Of a stretch of 64,000 nt of DNA, positions 42,249-54,824 are shown piece by piece. Position 1 is the first letter of the stretch; the number at the start of each line of letters is the position of its first letter. The DNA is from Humulus lupulus (lineage: Eukaryota > Streptophyta > Magnoliopsida > Rosales > Cannabaceae): assembly GCF_963169125.1 (NCBI RefSeq), contig NC_084798.1:199077481-199141480 (forward strand). The letters run 5' to 3'. The translations under genes and the position numbers were made by a program. Below the pieces are notes generated by a model. The model ran no database searches. It saw nothing but the letters and a program-made list of their open reading frames with translations, and was not told the origin of the DNA.

Positions 42249-45231
42249 ACGTAGGAAGCCCGAAGATCAATCGAGTGAATTCGCTCTCTCGTGTATTCAA
42301 GCTACTTGTAGTGATAGGTTCATTGCTTTCATTCATTTTAGCCTTTCTTTGTGGTTACCATTATGTGCTTCCAAGTCTTAGCCATGCCTTTCATGTGTAT
42401 GGTAGTATTTCCACATTTAATGATTCTGGAAGTACCTGCAATGTGCTTGATGGAAATTGGGTCCTAGACAATCGTTATCCATTGTACAATGCTACAGAAT
42501 GTCCCTTTGTTGAACGAGGGTTCGATTGCTTGCATAATGGTCGGGAAGATGCTGATTATCTTAAGTGGAGTTGGAAGCCTAGGAACTGTAATTTTCCAAC
42601 ATTTAATGTGCAAAGCTTATTGGGATGGCTTCGAGGTAAAAAAGTTGTTTTTGTTGGTGATTCTATGAGTAGAACACAATGGGAGTCCCTTATATGCTTG
42701 CTCATGACTGGTGTACAAGACAAGAAGAGTGTCTATGAAGTCAATGGGAATGAGATCACCAAACAAATTAGATATTTAGGTGTTCGGTTTGGTTCATTTA
42801 ATTTTACTATTGAGTTCTTTCGCTCAGTTTTCCTGGTGCAAGAAGGTTCTACGCCAAAACATGCTCCCAAAAGGGTCAGGTCCACGCTGAAGTTGGACAA
42901 ATTGGATGATATAAGTAACCGCTGGATTGATTCAGATATTCTCATCTTCAATACAGGTCAATGGTGGGTTCCAGGGAAACTTTTTAAAATGTAAGCTCCC
43001 TTGATCTTCAATGTTAGTTCCATGGTAATTTTTTTAAGAATGAAATCCCCAACTAGTTGAAATGATCTTTGCTGAGACTTACATTTGTTTTGACTTGTTA
43101 AATTTATTTTCAACACTCTTGATGCCATATATTCGTGTACAACAATAAGCACTTTATTAAAAAGTCTTCATTTAAATATTGAAATAGGCATGGATACTCA
43201 TCAATGTACATAGTAGCTTCATGATCAATGAATCTCTCTTGAAAGTTACTAGTTACTTCCATCTGGCATGCTTATGCTTGGTCTTTGATTTCTGTAGCCA
43301 TAATTTGTATTTATATTGACTGTATAAGTTTCTATTCTGGACAGTGGTTGCTATTTCCAGGTGGGAAATTTGTTAAAGCTTGGAATGTCAATTCCTACTG
43401 CCTACAGAACAGCACTAGATACATGGGCATCGTGGGTAGAGAAAACTATTGATATAAATCGAACACATGTTTTCTTTCGTACTTTTGAACCGTCTCACTG
43501 GAGGTACTCATTGATATTGCAGTAGAATGTTATCTTTTAAAGCATATTTGTTGTTTCTTTTTTGGGGGGAATTTTGTTTGGAAACTTTGTTGTCTGCTGC
43601 AGAGGAAAACGTGGATTTTATTTCTTTTTGAAAAGCTGTTTTTTAATCTCTTCCCATTGATGAACATGAAACAATTAAAGTACTGTCTTTTGACTCTCAA
43701 GTACCAACTTTTATCACTTGTTACCAACATGGATTTTTCCCTCTCTAATTAAATAGGATTACAATAATTTGCTATTACTGTTTTTGTTGAGATTTTTATT
43801 GAGCTATAGTTTGCGACTTGATAAGTAATGTGGCCTGTCTATGATCATTAAGACACTATGTATGGGGCTAGGCTTACTTAGAATAAAAATTTGAGCTTTG
43901 AATAAATGATTTTAGTTCAATGTTTTCTACAACCGTCGGGTTAGCATTAGTGACTAGGGCATCTTGGAGAAAGAAAGGTTCAATACCATTAAAATCTAAT
44001 TTATGTTGATAGGGGTGTGGATATTGGAATGGGAGGTTTTGTATATTTTGTTTTTCAATATTTTTTAAAACAGATTTCTAAACTTAGGTTGTCATAACAT
44101 TATTATTTTTATGATCTAAAGTAGTGTATATCAGAATGAAGTGTTTGTATAAACTAGAGACAGAATTACTTGGCTTTGTGGTCAGTCGATAGGAGTAGTA
44201 CCCTGACTATTTCATTATCTTTTCTCTCATGAATTTTTGCATCTTTCCAGTTGATTTTCCTGTCTGTAGCACATTCTTTCTCTTGTCTTCTTAAATTGAT
44301 GCACTTTATATAACTCCATCTCATACTCTGATGTGAAATGAATAACACTAAACAACTTTTAACTTATTTTTTGGAGTTTTCAAGTTATACTGATATGAGA
44401 AAAACCATAGATTCTTTTTCTTTTTTGGATAAAAATGCAGATTCTTTTACTTGATTTTCCTGTCTGTAGCACATTCTTTCTCTTGTCTTCTTAAATTGAT
44501 GCACTTTATATAACTCCATCTCATACTCTGATGTGAAATGAATAACACTAAACAACTTTTAACTTATTTTTTGGAGTTTTCAAGTTATACTGATATGAGA
44601 AAAACCCTAGATTCTTTTTCTTTTTTGGATAAAAATTCAGATTCCTTTACTGTTTAATTTTTTCTTTTTTTTCCTATACCAGGTCTGGAAGTTAGTAAGT
44701 TTTGGTATACAAATATAAAGTTTTAGGTCTTGTAGTCTTGTATTTAGAGAGTCTGCAAATGAAAATATGTCTGGAAACTAGCCCAAGTTGTTTATGGGTG
44801 TGTGTGTTTGTGAGTCATGTGCCGACCACCCTACAATGAAGATTGAAGATTGACTTTTCTTCTGTTGTTTTTTTCTTAATACGACAATGAGAATCTGCAT
44901 AACTATTAACTGATGATGATGTTTGTTCTGTACCAGTAATTTCACTCGAAGAGTTTGCAATGTGACCCAGCACCCTGTGTTTGAAACAGAAGGCAGAGAA
45001 CATAGTATATTCTCTGACACTGTTTTTGATGTTGTAAAGAACATGACAATTCCTGTAACCGTGTTGCATATTACTTCAATGTCGGCTTTTCGAAGTGATG
45101 CGCATGTTGGCAAGTGGAGTGACAACCCGTCTGTTCCTGATTGTAGCCACTGGTGCCTACCTGGTGTACCTGATGTATGGAATGAAATTCTCCTTTCTCA
45201 CTTGCTTGTTGATGAGCCTCATGTCAGGTGA
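42167..45231 (+). CDS. TRICHOME BIREFRINGENCE-LIKE polysaccharide O-acetyltransferase (TBL10/TBL11-like)
   Basis: There are three exons, 42167-42990, 43345-43503 and 44937-45231, with GT/AG introns of 354 and 1,433 bp. Joined they give 425 residues ending TGA, a usual length for the family. Residues 1-42 are basic and cytosolic, with four NRxVS-type repeats (5-24). About 43-67 is a signal anchor (LLVVIGSLLSFILAFLCGY), giving a type II Golgi protein. A PMR5N domain follows (91-147: CNVLDGNWVLDN, YPLYNATECPF, DYLKWSWKPRNC). The PC-esterase domain has the GDS box VFVGDSMSRTQWESL (Ser166) and the DxxH box DCSHWCLPG (Asp396, His399), so the catalytic triad is complete. TBL proteins acetylate cell-wall polysaccharides in the Golgi. 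Arabidopsis TBL10 is reported to act on rhamnogalacturonan I, and the wording here resembles TBL10/TBL11 from memory, so the paralogue is tentative. ATG 42167 is the first in-frame ATG. This is the only intact host gene in the window. Confidence 0.9.
44251..44650 (+). repeat. 200-bp tandem duplication in TBL intron 2
   Basis: Two head-to-tail copies of exactly 200 bp start at 44251 and 44451 (each TTGATTTTCCTGTCTGTAGC). Only a few single-base differences are seen near the 3' end, for example ACCATAG versus ACCCTAG, so the duplication is recent. Confidence 0.95.
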
Positions 45232-46423
45232 ATGGCTTAGCGTGTAAGTTCTCTTACTTTATTATGCTTATCTCTTTGTGGCTGTTTTTTGCTGCTTTAC
45301 ATGATTATGTATGTAGTGCTTTGAAATGAATGGTACATAACCTGATATTCATAGTCAAATATATGAGAGAGCCTGTACTTTTCCCTGACTGCTTTCTCTA
45401 TTAGCAAGGAATTATTTGTTTTTGGTTACTGCTCTTTGGTTTCCACTATACATTATAATCATGCTTGACTCTTATTTGCTCCGTTTGCTGCGTCCATATC
45501 TTTAAATCAAAATTTACTTCCCTTAGTATAAATATAATATAATGTTGTAAAAGATTGGACTAAATTATTTTAAGTTCTTATTGTTTTTTTAGAAAAGAAA
45601 AACGAAAGTTGCATTTGACTTTTCCATGTAGAGAGATCACCCTATGTCTTACTGTTGTTTAATACTACCTGCCAGCTAACAATATCTTCTGATATATAAA
45701 CCAGTCCCGTCCTGTGATTTCGCAAACAAAAGAGGTTAATTTATGCCCCTTATTTATTTTTATTTTCTTATCTTTGGTTGGTGCAGTTGGAGCAAAAATT
45801 TATTTATCTAGACCTATTATTTTACAAGTTAGTAGTAACTGAAAACAAAACTCATTCATGACAACTTTTCCTGGTTGAATAAGTTGCAACTTTGAGCCTC
45901 AGTACTTGTGGAGACGACTCAAGCTCTTAATAAGCACAGAGAGACGCCGGCAAATTCTAACATGCCCTTTGTTTTCGGAAGGTATAAAAATTATTTTACA
46001 TTTCTTTATTAGGCGGGTCTGGATTAATTGAACGTGGATATGTATGGAACAGTTTTGTAACAAGTTTCATTTTTGTTTTGGTCATTCTTTTAGCAATTCT
46101 TTTGTACCTTACAAAACTAGATTTCGGTTACTCAGAGTCAGAGGTCACAGTTTTGTCTATTTTTTGCTCGTTATACAGGCTTGTGATGTGAATAATAAGT
46201 TTTGTTCCCAACAAACAGGGAGAAAAGAATGTGATTTATTTTATTACTTTACTACTGAACTGGGGATACCTTGTCCCAATATGTATTTGATCTGACATGA
46301 TTTATTTTAGAGTAAATATATGTTAACCAAAATTATGTACTAAACTATTACACCAATTGATGTGTCAATTTCATTTAAACAATTAAATTTATTTGCCGAC
46401 TTTATTGTTTTGGTGCAAAATTC
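45232..46423 (+). other. Downstream region of the TBL gene
   Basis: This includes the 3' untranslated region. A donor-like GTGTAAGTTC lies 11 bp after the stop codon, so a 3' UTR intron is possible. No further coding exon is recognisable. It is AT-rich and looks single-copy. It ends where the Copia LTR begins. Confidence 0.4.
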
Positions 46424-46665
46424 AGAGAAATAGGGTAAAATATTTTCTGATGATATTATTCTGTACACAAAAACATGTATATAAAGCTTTATAGGGATCC
46501 ATATATACACAAAAACATGTATATAAAGCTTTACAGGGATCCATATATAGGGAAATAAATCAAAGAATGAATACTGAAAAATCAATCCTAATAACTTCAT
46601 TCCTAAAATAGATATATGGCAGCCATACAAGAATTGTCCCTAAAATAAATAAAAGATTTTCTACA
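46424..46665 (-). repeat. 3' LTR of Copia with internal 42-bp duplication
   Basis: The minus strand begins TGTAGAAAATC after a PPT-like TTGCGGGGAG (46666-46675). A 42-bp unit with ACACAAAAACATGTATATAA is tandemly doubled at 46465-46548, which accounts for its extra length over the other LTR. Confidence 0.85.
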
Positions 46666-46679
46666 CTCCCCGCAAGCTG

Positions 46680-47190
46680 GTCTAAAAATGTCATCCATAG
46701 CCAGGCTTGCTATTTAGGAAATCAAACTGCTTCTTGGATAGCCCTTTTTATAAATATATCTGCTACTTGTTCCTTAGTAGAAATGTAAGACATGCAAGCC
46801 AGTCCTTTTTCTATTGTTCCTTAGTAGAAATGTAAGACATGCAAGCCAGTCCTTTTTCTATTTTTTTTTATAAAGTACTTATCGACTTCCACATGTTTAG
46901 TGCGATCATGAAGTACCGGATTGTGAGCAATTGCGATTGCAGCTTTGTTATCACAGTATAAGTTAATAGGAGATGATTGTAGAGACTTTAGTTCTTCCAG
47001 TAATCTTCTTATCCATAAAATCTCACACCTACCACCACAATCCTGAACTCAGTTTCAGCACTACTTCTTGCCACTATATTTTGCTTCTTGCTGTGCCATG
47101 TGACCAAGTTACATCTAGTTTAAATATTTCTGGAGCTGAATTTAGAATGGTTTCAGTAGTAGATTTAGGCTGAACAGAATTCGGATTCAA
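46680..47190 (-). pseudogene. Copia RNase H
   Basis: The minus strand reads SAETEFR, RRLLEELKSLQSSPINL, YCDNKAAIAIAHNPVLHDRT, KHVEVDKYF, which is the conserved end of Copia RNase H, then STKEQVADIFIKG. A 47-bp tandem duplication (46767-46860, TTGTTCCTTAGTAGAAATG) shifts the frame. It lies right next to the pol linker remnant, so the reverse transcriptase between them is deleted. Confidence 0.85.
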
Positions 47191-47192
47191 AT

Positions 47193-47745
47193 CTAATTTG
47201 AAGTAGACAGAGTAATATTTGAAGATAAATTAGGAGTAAAAATAGAAGAAGTATTACCTGGGGTACTTGAAGGACCATCGTTCAAGGCTTCTGTTTGACC
47301 TTGTGCAGGGATGATTAGAGGATCTCTATTTCTTTCAAATATATTTTTTCTTGAATAAATCACAGGCTCAAGATTATTACGATTTTTAATTAATCGTAGC
47401 ATTTCTTTTTCTGACAAACCAAGGTCAGATTCGGAATCAGCAAGCTGGGGTTGAGTTTTTCTTATTGAAACATCAAGAATAGTGTTTGGTAAAGGCTCAA
47501 TAATTTCCCAAAAATTTGGCTCCACTACATTCTCCCCCTGAATTAAATTTTGGGGAAAATATGGGGTATTTTCCAAGAAAGAAACATCTATAATTGTGTA
47601 AACACATTTAGTAAAAGGATTAAAACATTTATAGCCTTTTTTTATTAGGAGGATAGCCCAAAAAAACCACATTTCTCTGCTCTAGGATCTAACTTGGACC
47701 TAGATATTTTTGAAAGGTGAACACAAGCACTACAACCAAATATTT
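47193..47745 (-). pseudogene. Copia pol segment between integrase and RT
   Basis: The minus strand reads KIFGCSACVHL, SKLDPRAEKC, then KKGYKCFNPFTKCVYTIIDV and SFLENTPYFP. This matches the Copia signature KCVFLGYSPTQKGYKCFDP...VTFFE. A long acidic and serine-rich linker follows. A frameshift separates the first part from the rest. Confidence 0.8.
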
Positions 47746-49480
47746 TTGGAAGATTTACACTCACACACTTTATAATATAAATAATTACTATTTTGAAACT
47801 GATATTTTAATATACCTATATTATAATATTAATTAACGTAAACAACATACAATCATATTTTATTTACTTATTTATTATACCAACTTTTTTTTAACATAAT
47901 ATATCATACTAAATATCTTTTCTTATATTACGCCTTGACTTTAAGATTCATCCTTGATATTTTTTTTTATTTTTACTATTTTTTTTATATTAGTCATCAT
48001 CATTTTATACACTTAAAATCACATCAATTTATTTATATAATAAATAGTATATTTTCAATAAATTAAATACATATTAGTATCAAATGACATAACTAATAAA
48101 CTATGCCATGGTAGAAATGATGTATATAACTTTATATTTTTACAATTATATACTTACTAGCATCAAACAACATTACTAATTTAAACAAACATATCATTAT
48201 AATTATTCAACTATCAAATAAAAGATTCACACACTTACAATCAAAGCATATGCTCTATCATTTTAGCACTTGTAGAAAATACTATTAATCGAACAATATT
48301 AAAATACTACTTTCAAGTATCTAATAAAAAAATGGTAGAATCATTCCCTTAACAAAACTTGATACAAAATCAGTTGTATGTCATACGCAACAAATCAAAT
48401 AAAAGACTTGAATAAACATAATTTTTAACAATACCAAATCTTATAAATGACTACTCTTATTTCTATAAAATTAAACCCTTAATCATCATCATTTTATATA
48501 CTAAAAATCACATCAATTTATTGATATACAAAATGGTATACTTTTAATAAATTATATACTTACTAGTATCAAATGATATAACTAATAAACTATACCATGG
48601 TAGAAATGATGTATATAACATTATATTTTTACAATTATATACTTACTAGTATCAAACGACATTACTAATTTAAACAAACATATCGTTATAATAATTCAAC
48701 TATCGAGTATCATACGATATTGATGTATAAACATATTCTAATTAAAGATTACACCACATAAGTTTGATGATTTAGCCACTATAACAAATAGCCACTATTC
48801 ACATAACAAATATTTTCATCAAAACTAATTTCAAGAAATATAAGAAATTGGTAAGGTCTATAATTTTTGTATTAGATTGGATGAAAAATAAAAAATAAAA
48901 GTAATAGAAACATTAAAAAGCTACCAAATGGTACCCAAAATGATTGTTTTTCTCAATATTGGACTACTTGGTGGCACCTTATGTTCTTCAGTCCCCCTTT
49001 ATATTACTATTCAAGTTGGTTACTAGTACAACAATGGAGTTGTGTTGCTAATAGCCAAACTATATACAATAGTGATTTGTGTATTGTTTATGTTTGATTC
49101 AAATATTATATAAGATGTGAATTAAAACAAAAATACGGGGAAGATAAATGTGTAATAAAGCAATGATATTATGTAATAATTTGGTTAATACATATATTTA
49201 TTTATTTATTTTTAGATGAAGTTAATACATTTGATTACGGAAAGATTTTATCATGTGAGTAATATAGGGATTCATTTTGTTTTATTACATCTGAAATTGT
49301 TAGCAACGTATACATTTATTTAGGGAAATATTATATCAATGTGAGTAATATATGGGATTCTTATTGTTTTATTACATCAGATGAAAATGCTAGCAATGTT
49401 AATAATTAGTAGGAATTCAGTAGATAATTTTTTTCATTAACAAATTTGATATTATTTAATGTTATTGGTATAGAAATGTA
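47746..49480. other. AT-rich insert of unknown type in Copia pol
   Basis: This very AT-rich sequence has no coding frame and separates two adjacent parts of Copia pol, so it entered later. It contains a direct duplication: about 235 bp at 47996-48230 recurs at 48484-48715 (shared TAATAAACTATGCCATGGTA, one base changed). A second short pair is at 49255-49300 and 49340-49390 (GTGAGTAATATA). No clear terminal repeat or target duplication was found, so the class is unknown. Confidence 0.5.
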
Positions 49481-50567
49481 AACTCCCCAATATTTTTTAA
49501 GGCAAATCAACATTAAGTCTAGATTTTGGAAAAAAAAAAACTTTTTAAAACATTCCAAAGGAGTAATATAGTGCAAAACCTTAGTAGGTATCCTATTAAT
49601 CAAATAAGATGAAGTAAGAATGACATCCCCCCATAAATATTTTGGAATATGCATATAAAACATCATAGCACGAGCAACTTCAAGCAAGTGTTTATTTTTT
49701 CGCTCAGCTACCCCATTTTGTTCGGGAGTATTTGGATATGTAGATTGATGCACAATTCATTTTTCCTTTAAAAAATTTCCTAAGGTGTTATTAAAATACT
49801 CTGTTCCATTATCAGTTCTTAAAACACTTATTTTTGTTTGATATTGATTCTCTATCATATTGTAAAATACTGTAAAAATTTGTTCAACCTCATATTTTTC
49901 CCTCATTAAATATATCCAGCAAAGACGAGTATGGTCACCTATAAAAGTAACAAACCATTTTTTTCCAGAATTAGTGGTAACTTTTGAAGGTCCCCCAAAC
50001 ATCACTATGAAAAAGGTAAAAAGGTTTTGAAGGCTGATAAGATGTTTTAATATAAGATTTTATTTGGCTCTTGGCCAATAAACAACTCTTAAATTGAAAA
50101 GATAAATGATTCAATCTCTTAAATAATACGGGAAATAAATGTTTTAAATAAGAAAAACTAGGATGACCCAGTCTGTAATGCCAAACCATTATTTGATCAT
50201 GAACAGAAAGAGAACTGATGCTACTAAACCCTTGAGCAATTTTATTACTATAAAATTTATCTTCAAAATAATAGAGGTCATTGATCATCCTAGCACTGCT
50301 AATCATCTTCCCCAAACTCTGATCCTGAATAAGACAATGAGATTCATAGAAAACCACACAACAATTAGAATCTCTAGATAACTTGCTGACGGATAAGAGA
50401 TTACAGGTAAGTTTAGGAACATGGAGAATAGATTTAAGATATATTCCCTCGGAAAGTTTAATTAAACATTTTCCTGTAATAGATGAGAAATTACCATCAA
50501 CTATTCTAACATTTTTATCTCCTGAACATGGTATATAAGAGTCAAAAAAGTTAGAAGAATTGTTCAT
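49406..50567 (-). pseudogene. Copia protease end, GAG-pre-integrase and integrase
   Basis: The minus strand reads ILHVPKLTCNLLSVSKL (end of protease region), then MVWHYRLGHPSFSYL and FKSCLLAKS (HHCC zinc domain, one C changed), FHSDVWG (first catalytic Asp), a frameshift, TFIGDHTRLCWIYLM, VLRTDNGTEYFN (second Asp), a second break, then TPEQNGVAERKNKHLLEVAR (catalytic Glu in VAERK), and LINRIPTKVL. The DDE triad residues are present, but two frame breaks make it non-functional. Confidence 0.85.
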
Positions 50568-50640
50568 ATGGTCAGATGCTCCAGAATTTATTATCTATGG
50601 AGCAGATGATGTCAGAAAATAATTTAGAGCATTTATTTCA

Positions 50641-52596
50641 TGTAGAGTCCAAGAATTTTACTTAGCTAGTTAGATAGTAGTAGCAGTAGTTTAGCTAGTA
50701 GTAGTTATAGTATGTTCATTACTGTGGATTTTGGTTCAAGCCAAGACTTAGTTGAACACTCGTACCAACACTCATAGATTTTATAAGTTTAACCTATAGT
50801 TTAAGAATGTTAATTATAACATAAGGTTTGATTAATATAGCTGATTATAAAGATGATATTTATTATACTATAAGGTTTAGATAGAACCTATAAGATCATG
50901 ACACTTGTCGTGTGCATTTTTATTGAGAAATTAAGCATTTTTTATGAATAGTTTTATAAGAGAAATATTTAAAAACCCCAGAACCTGCTAGCAGCTTTAA
51001 AAAACGTTATATGACTCAGTCAAAGCTGTTTACCCAATTCAAATTAGGCTGAAAATGTGCAATTACGTGTATAATATTTCAGCGTATGCCGATATATCGC
51101 AGCTCTAGTGGCGATATATCGCCACACGGGGAATACGAAAAACACGTAACTTCGCACAAACGCATCGTCGAGCCTCGAGATATAGGCCCAGGCGATATAT
51201 TGCCTACTATGGGCAATATATCGGCCCTAGGGCAAGATTTTCAAATGGTTTTGAAACCGAGCTCAATTCAACACTTAACCTCTTAGCAAGCCTCTGAACC
51301 TTTTGACCGAGTCTTAAGCCTCTGCTAAATGAATATTGAAATGTTTTTCAATTAAATATTTATTATTTTTATTCAAGCTAAAAGAAGATCTTTTCACTCT
51401 TGGAACTCTATAAATAAGACCTAGTACCCAGCCATTTCTCTCATTCTTCAAGCTGAGTTTAGAGCCTTCAAGCTGCTAGGTTTACTTTTGAGTGATAAAC
51501 ACTTGGGTTGGGGTTATAAGCTTTATCATTTTAAGCTTTTAAAACACTTGGGAAGTAAGGTAAAATAATGTGTTTTTCTATATCGAGGTGTAGTTCGGTT
51601 CTAGTGCATTCAAAGGTATTCCTATTCCTAGTTCATTTCTATATGTTTCATTAGTTTCTTATAGTTTTCTTTACTCAAATCCTAACTCAATGTTTTTCCA
51701 TTCTTGTTTAGGCATTTAAGTTCTTTGAACTTAAGGTTTCTTTTCGGTAAGTTCTTCTTCTCGGTGGTTTAGTTCATTTCTTTTCATCTCTTTCTTTTAG
51801 AATACTCACATTCTTATTGATGGCTTTTAGGAGTGTCCCAAATCCCGTCCTTGTTCTCACATCCCGGTATTGGTAAAGAAAATAGGATAGAATTTTAAAT
51901 GCTTATATGATATGTTATGCTATTATGATGTTATGATTATCTTATTTTATGTAATCTTATGTTACAATATGTATAGTATGTTTATAGCCTTGGGCATATG
52001 ACTTGTCTAGCTAGCAAGCCCTAAATGATTTATGGGCATATGACTTGCTTAGCTAGCAAGCCCCACAAATCTATTGGGCATATGACTTGCTTAGTTAACA
52101 AGCCCCAAGAGGTATGATGGCCATTGTAGTAGTATATGACATATGTTATAGTATATGTTTATGATGTAGTTTATGTATATGTTTTATGTTATTAGTAGAT
52201 TTTCCTTGCTGGGCATTAGGCTCATTCCTTAATTTTTTATGTATGCAGGAAAATAATTATGGCGGCGGAAGGATTCTTGGCAGCTTGGGGTTGTGTATTG
52301 AGGAGGAATGGATTCGGTGAACTGCGTGAACGATTCGAGGGCGACGTTGTTTTCAGTCTTTTTAATTATGTTTATATGCATTTTCCGCACTTAGTTTTGT
52401 AAACAATTTTAATTAAGTTGAAGTTATGTTTTATCTTTCAAACAATGGGATCCCATGCCCCGAATTTATGTATTTCAATATTTACTTTATAGTTTTTAAT
52501 AAAGTTATCAATGTTTTGTATGTATGTTTTCTTAAGAATAGTGTCTGTATAAGTAGTTTTAATGGTCCAAAGTCTAGAATTAGTTGGGTCATTACA
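50641..52596 (+). repeat. Solo LTR, family A (1,956 bp)
   Basis: It starts TGTAGAGTCC and ends GGGTCATTACA with a perfect duplication TTTCA. CTATAAATAAGACC near 51409 is the TATA box. GCGATATATCG-type motifs are at 51088-51230, GGGCATATGACTTGCTTAGC units at 51993-52110, CTTGCTGGGCATTAGGCTCA near 52207 and GGGATCCC near 52447. It lies between gag and integrase of the Copia element. Confidence 0.9.
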
Positions 52597-52601
52597 TTTC
52601 A

Positions 52602-53712
52602 TTACCTGTATTTGTACTAGAGACATTAGGAATACCAGATGAGTTCGAGTTGGTTTTCAGCAGTGCATGAAGATGATCTATTTGCTCCTTAGTGACAGGA
52701 ATGGTTTCAACCTCATTGGCAGTAGGAGTAGGCTTGCTTGATCTCTCCACTCTGCTTTTCCAATTTGGAGGTTTCCCATGGATTTTCCATCAGGTTTCTC
52801 TGGTATGACGTGGTTTGTTATAAACGTCACACCAAACTCGAGGTTTCTCATCAAATTTCTACGGATACGTGTTTCTGCTATAGCCTCCTCCTGTAGTAGC
52901 CAAAGTTGAACCCTCAACAGCAACTCCTTGGATCTTTTTTCTGAGCATAACACTCCTCCGAATCTCTTCTCTTCTTACTTCTGCAAACACCTCACCAATA
53001 AGAGGCAAAGGTTGTCGTCCAATAATTCTTCCCCTTACCTCATCAAACTCCACATTCAGTCCAGCCAGATTCTTGTAGATTTGAGTGTTCTCAATTGTTT
53101 TTTTATGGTGTTTCCCATCTTCAACATATTTCCATTCATAGGTGTCGAAGAGGTCCAGGTATTGCCAGATTCATTTCAACAAGTTGAAATACTTGGTGAC
53201 TATGACCTCACCTTGTCTTATCTCACCAAGTTTGAGATTCAACTCAAATATCTGGGATTGATTCTCCAAATCTGAGTTACATTTTCCCAAAGTTCCTTTG
53301 TTGTAGGATAGCACATATAGTTGGAGTTGATCTCTTCTTCCATGGAATTCACAAGCCTTGCCATGACCATGGAGTCCTCAGCATCCCAGATTTCATAGGT
53401 TGGATCTCCTTCTGCTGGTTCCTTCTTCTCTCTCGTCAAGTACCCCATTTTTCCACTGCCCTTCATGTACATTCATATAGATTGAGACCATCTAAGAAAA
53501 TTATCACCATTCAACCAAATGGTAGTGATTTGGACAGAATTAGAATCAAAAGTAATGGACTTGACTGAACTAGCTTGTGGAATAGTGGTGGAATCGGTTG
53601 GAATAGTGGTGGATTCATTGGTTTCAGACATGATGGAAGGGAAGGAGAAAAAAAATATGAAAAAAAACAGAGATATTATTATGTACCAAGAGAATAGGGT
53701 AGAGGAAAGCGC
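52602..53712 (-). pseudogene. Copia gag
   Basis: The minus strand begins MSETNESTTIPTDST, followed by the N-terminal gag phrase WLNGDNFLRWSQSI, a break, then MYMKGSGKMGYLT, DPTYEIWDAEDSMVMARLVN, YPTTKELWENV, later FDEVRGRIIGRQPLPLIGEV, and FAEVRREEIRRSVML. This is a plant Copia gag (UBN2/Retrotran_gag type). At least three frame changes are needed to follow it, so it is inactive. Confidence 0.85.
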
Positions 53713-53714
53713 TG

Positions 53715-53726
53715 GCTCTGGTACCA
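53715..53726 (-). other. Primer-binding site of Copia element
   Basis: The minus strand reads TGGTACCAGAGC directly after the 5' LTR, of tRNA-iMet type. Confidence 0.8.
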
Positions 53727-53926
53727 AGAGAAATAGGGTAAAATATTTTCTGATGATATTATTCTGTAAACAAAAACGTGTATATAAAGCTTTACAGGGA
53801 TCCCTATATAGGAAAATAAATCAAAGAATGAATACAGAAAAACCAATCCTAATAACTTCATTCCTAAAATAGATATATGGCAGCTATACAAGAATTATCT
53901 CTAAAATAAATAAAAGATTTTCTACA
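53727..53926 (-). repeat. 5' LTR of Copia (200 bp)
   Basis: The minus strand runs from TGTAGAAAATC to CCCTATTTCTCT. It is nearly identical to the 3' LTR apart from the 42-bp duplication there. Confidence 0.85.
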
Positions 53927-54824
53927 ATATCATCATTCTTTATGGTTTAATGTTTTTGTGCACATATCATTATTCTTTATTTTATTTCTTCATACATACT
54001 AAAAAACCAGTTAGTTTGACAGTTTTAATGTCCAAAAGCATTATAATTTATGCATGTGAATAATGGTAAGTTATAACTTGTATAGGTATTACAAAATAAT
54101 ACAATAGAGTTATGTGTCTACCCACAACAGAGTTATATGTCTACCCATGTCCCATGCTATAGAACTAGAGTAAATATCTAATATTTTCAAAACGTTACAA
54201 ATTTATGTTAAATCTTTTTTTTTCTTTGGTAAATATCATCAATATTTTCAAAATATTGTAATTTTATACCCATTTTAGTTTTTTTGGTGATAAATATACT
54301 CAAATATTATCACAATATTGCACTTCTATATATTTATATATAGATATATATTTATATATAGATATATATTTATATATACATATTTGATTTTTTTTTACCA
54401 TATATAAAAGATTGGGTGTAAAAAAAAATATTGAGTGTAAAAGTGTAATATTTTGAAAATATTGAGTATTTTAACAATCATTTACTTGATAAATTATTAT
54501 TATTATTATTATGTATACGGTTGTTTTACATTTAAGACATTTATAAATGTCATACTCATAGGCACGATATCTCAGTGACATTATTGAAAATTGGGTATTA
54601 GAAACTACGAAAATTATAAAGTGATGTAAGAATCAAAATATTGATTTCTAAACACATTCATAAACTAACCTGTTAGATCATATAAACAAAGAAATAGACA
54701 TTTCCTTCTCTTAGTTGGTGTGTTGGTACATGTTAGGCTCTCCATTTCTTGCAATTGGACATTTGAAGCACCCCTTGGCGTGGTGGTGGCTTCGGCTTCA
54801 TGCTCGGGTTTGATGGCGACTTCT
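53927..54824. other. AT-rich intergenic stretch
   Basis: No gene is seen. It contains a TATATATTTATATATAGA repeat at 54327-54385 and a (TTA)n run near 54496-54512. Nothing else is recognisable. Confidence 0.5.

Larger units (their letters stand above)
46424..53926 (-). mobile_element. Copia element with short (0.2-kb) LTRs, degenerate
   Basis: Matching LTRs lie at 46424-46665 and 53727-53926. On the minus strand the order is 5' LTR, PBS, gag, GAG-pre-integrase, integrase, RNase H, PPT, 3' LTR. Integrase before RNase H defines Copia. Most of reverse transcriptase is missing. A family-A solo LTR sits between gag and integrase, and a 1.7-kb AT-rich insert lies in pol. Outer flanks AATTC and ATATC match at only three of five bases. 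Short LTRs suggest an Ale/Retrofit-like group (inference). Confidence 0.85.
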
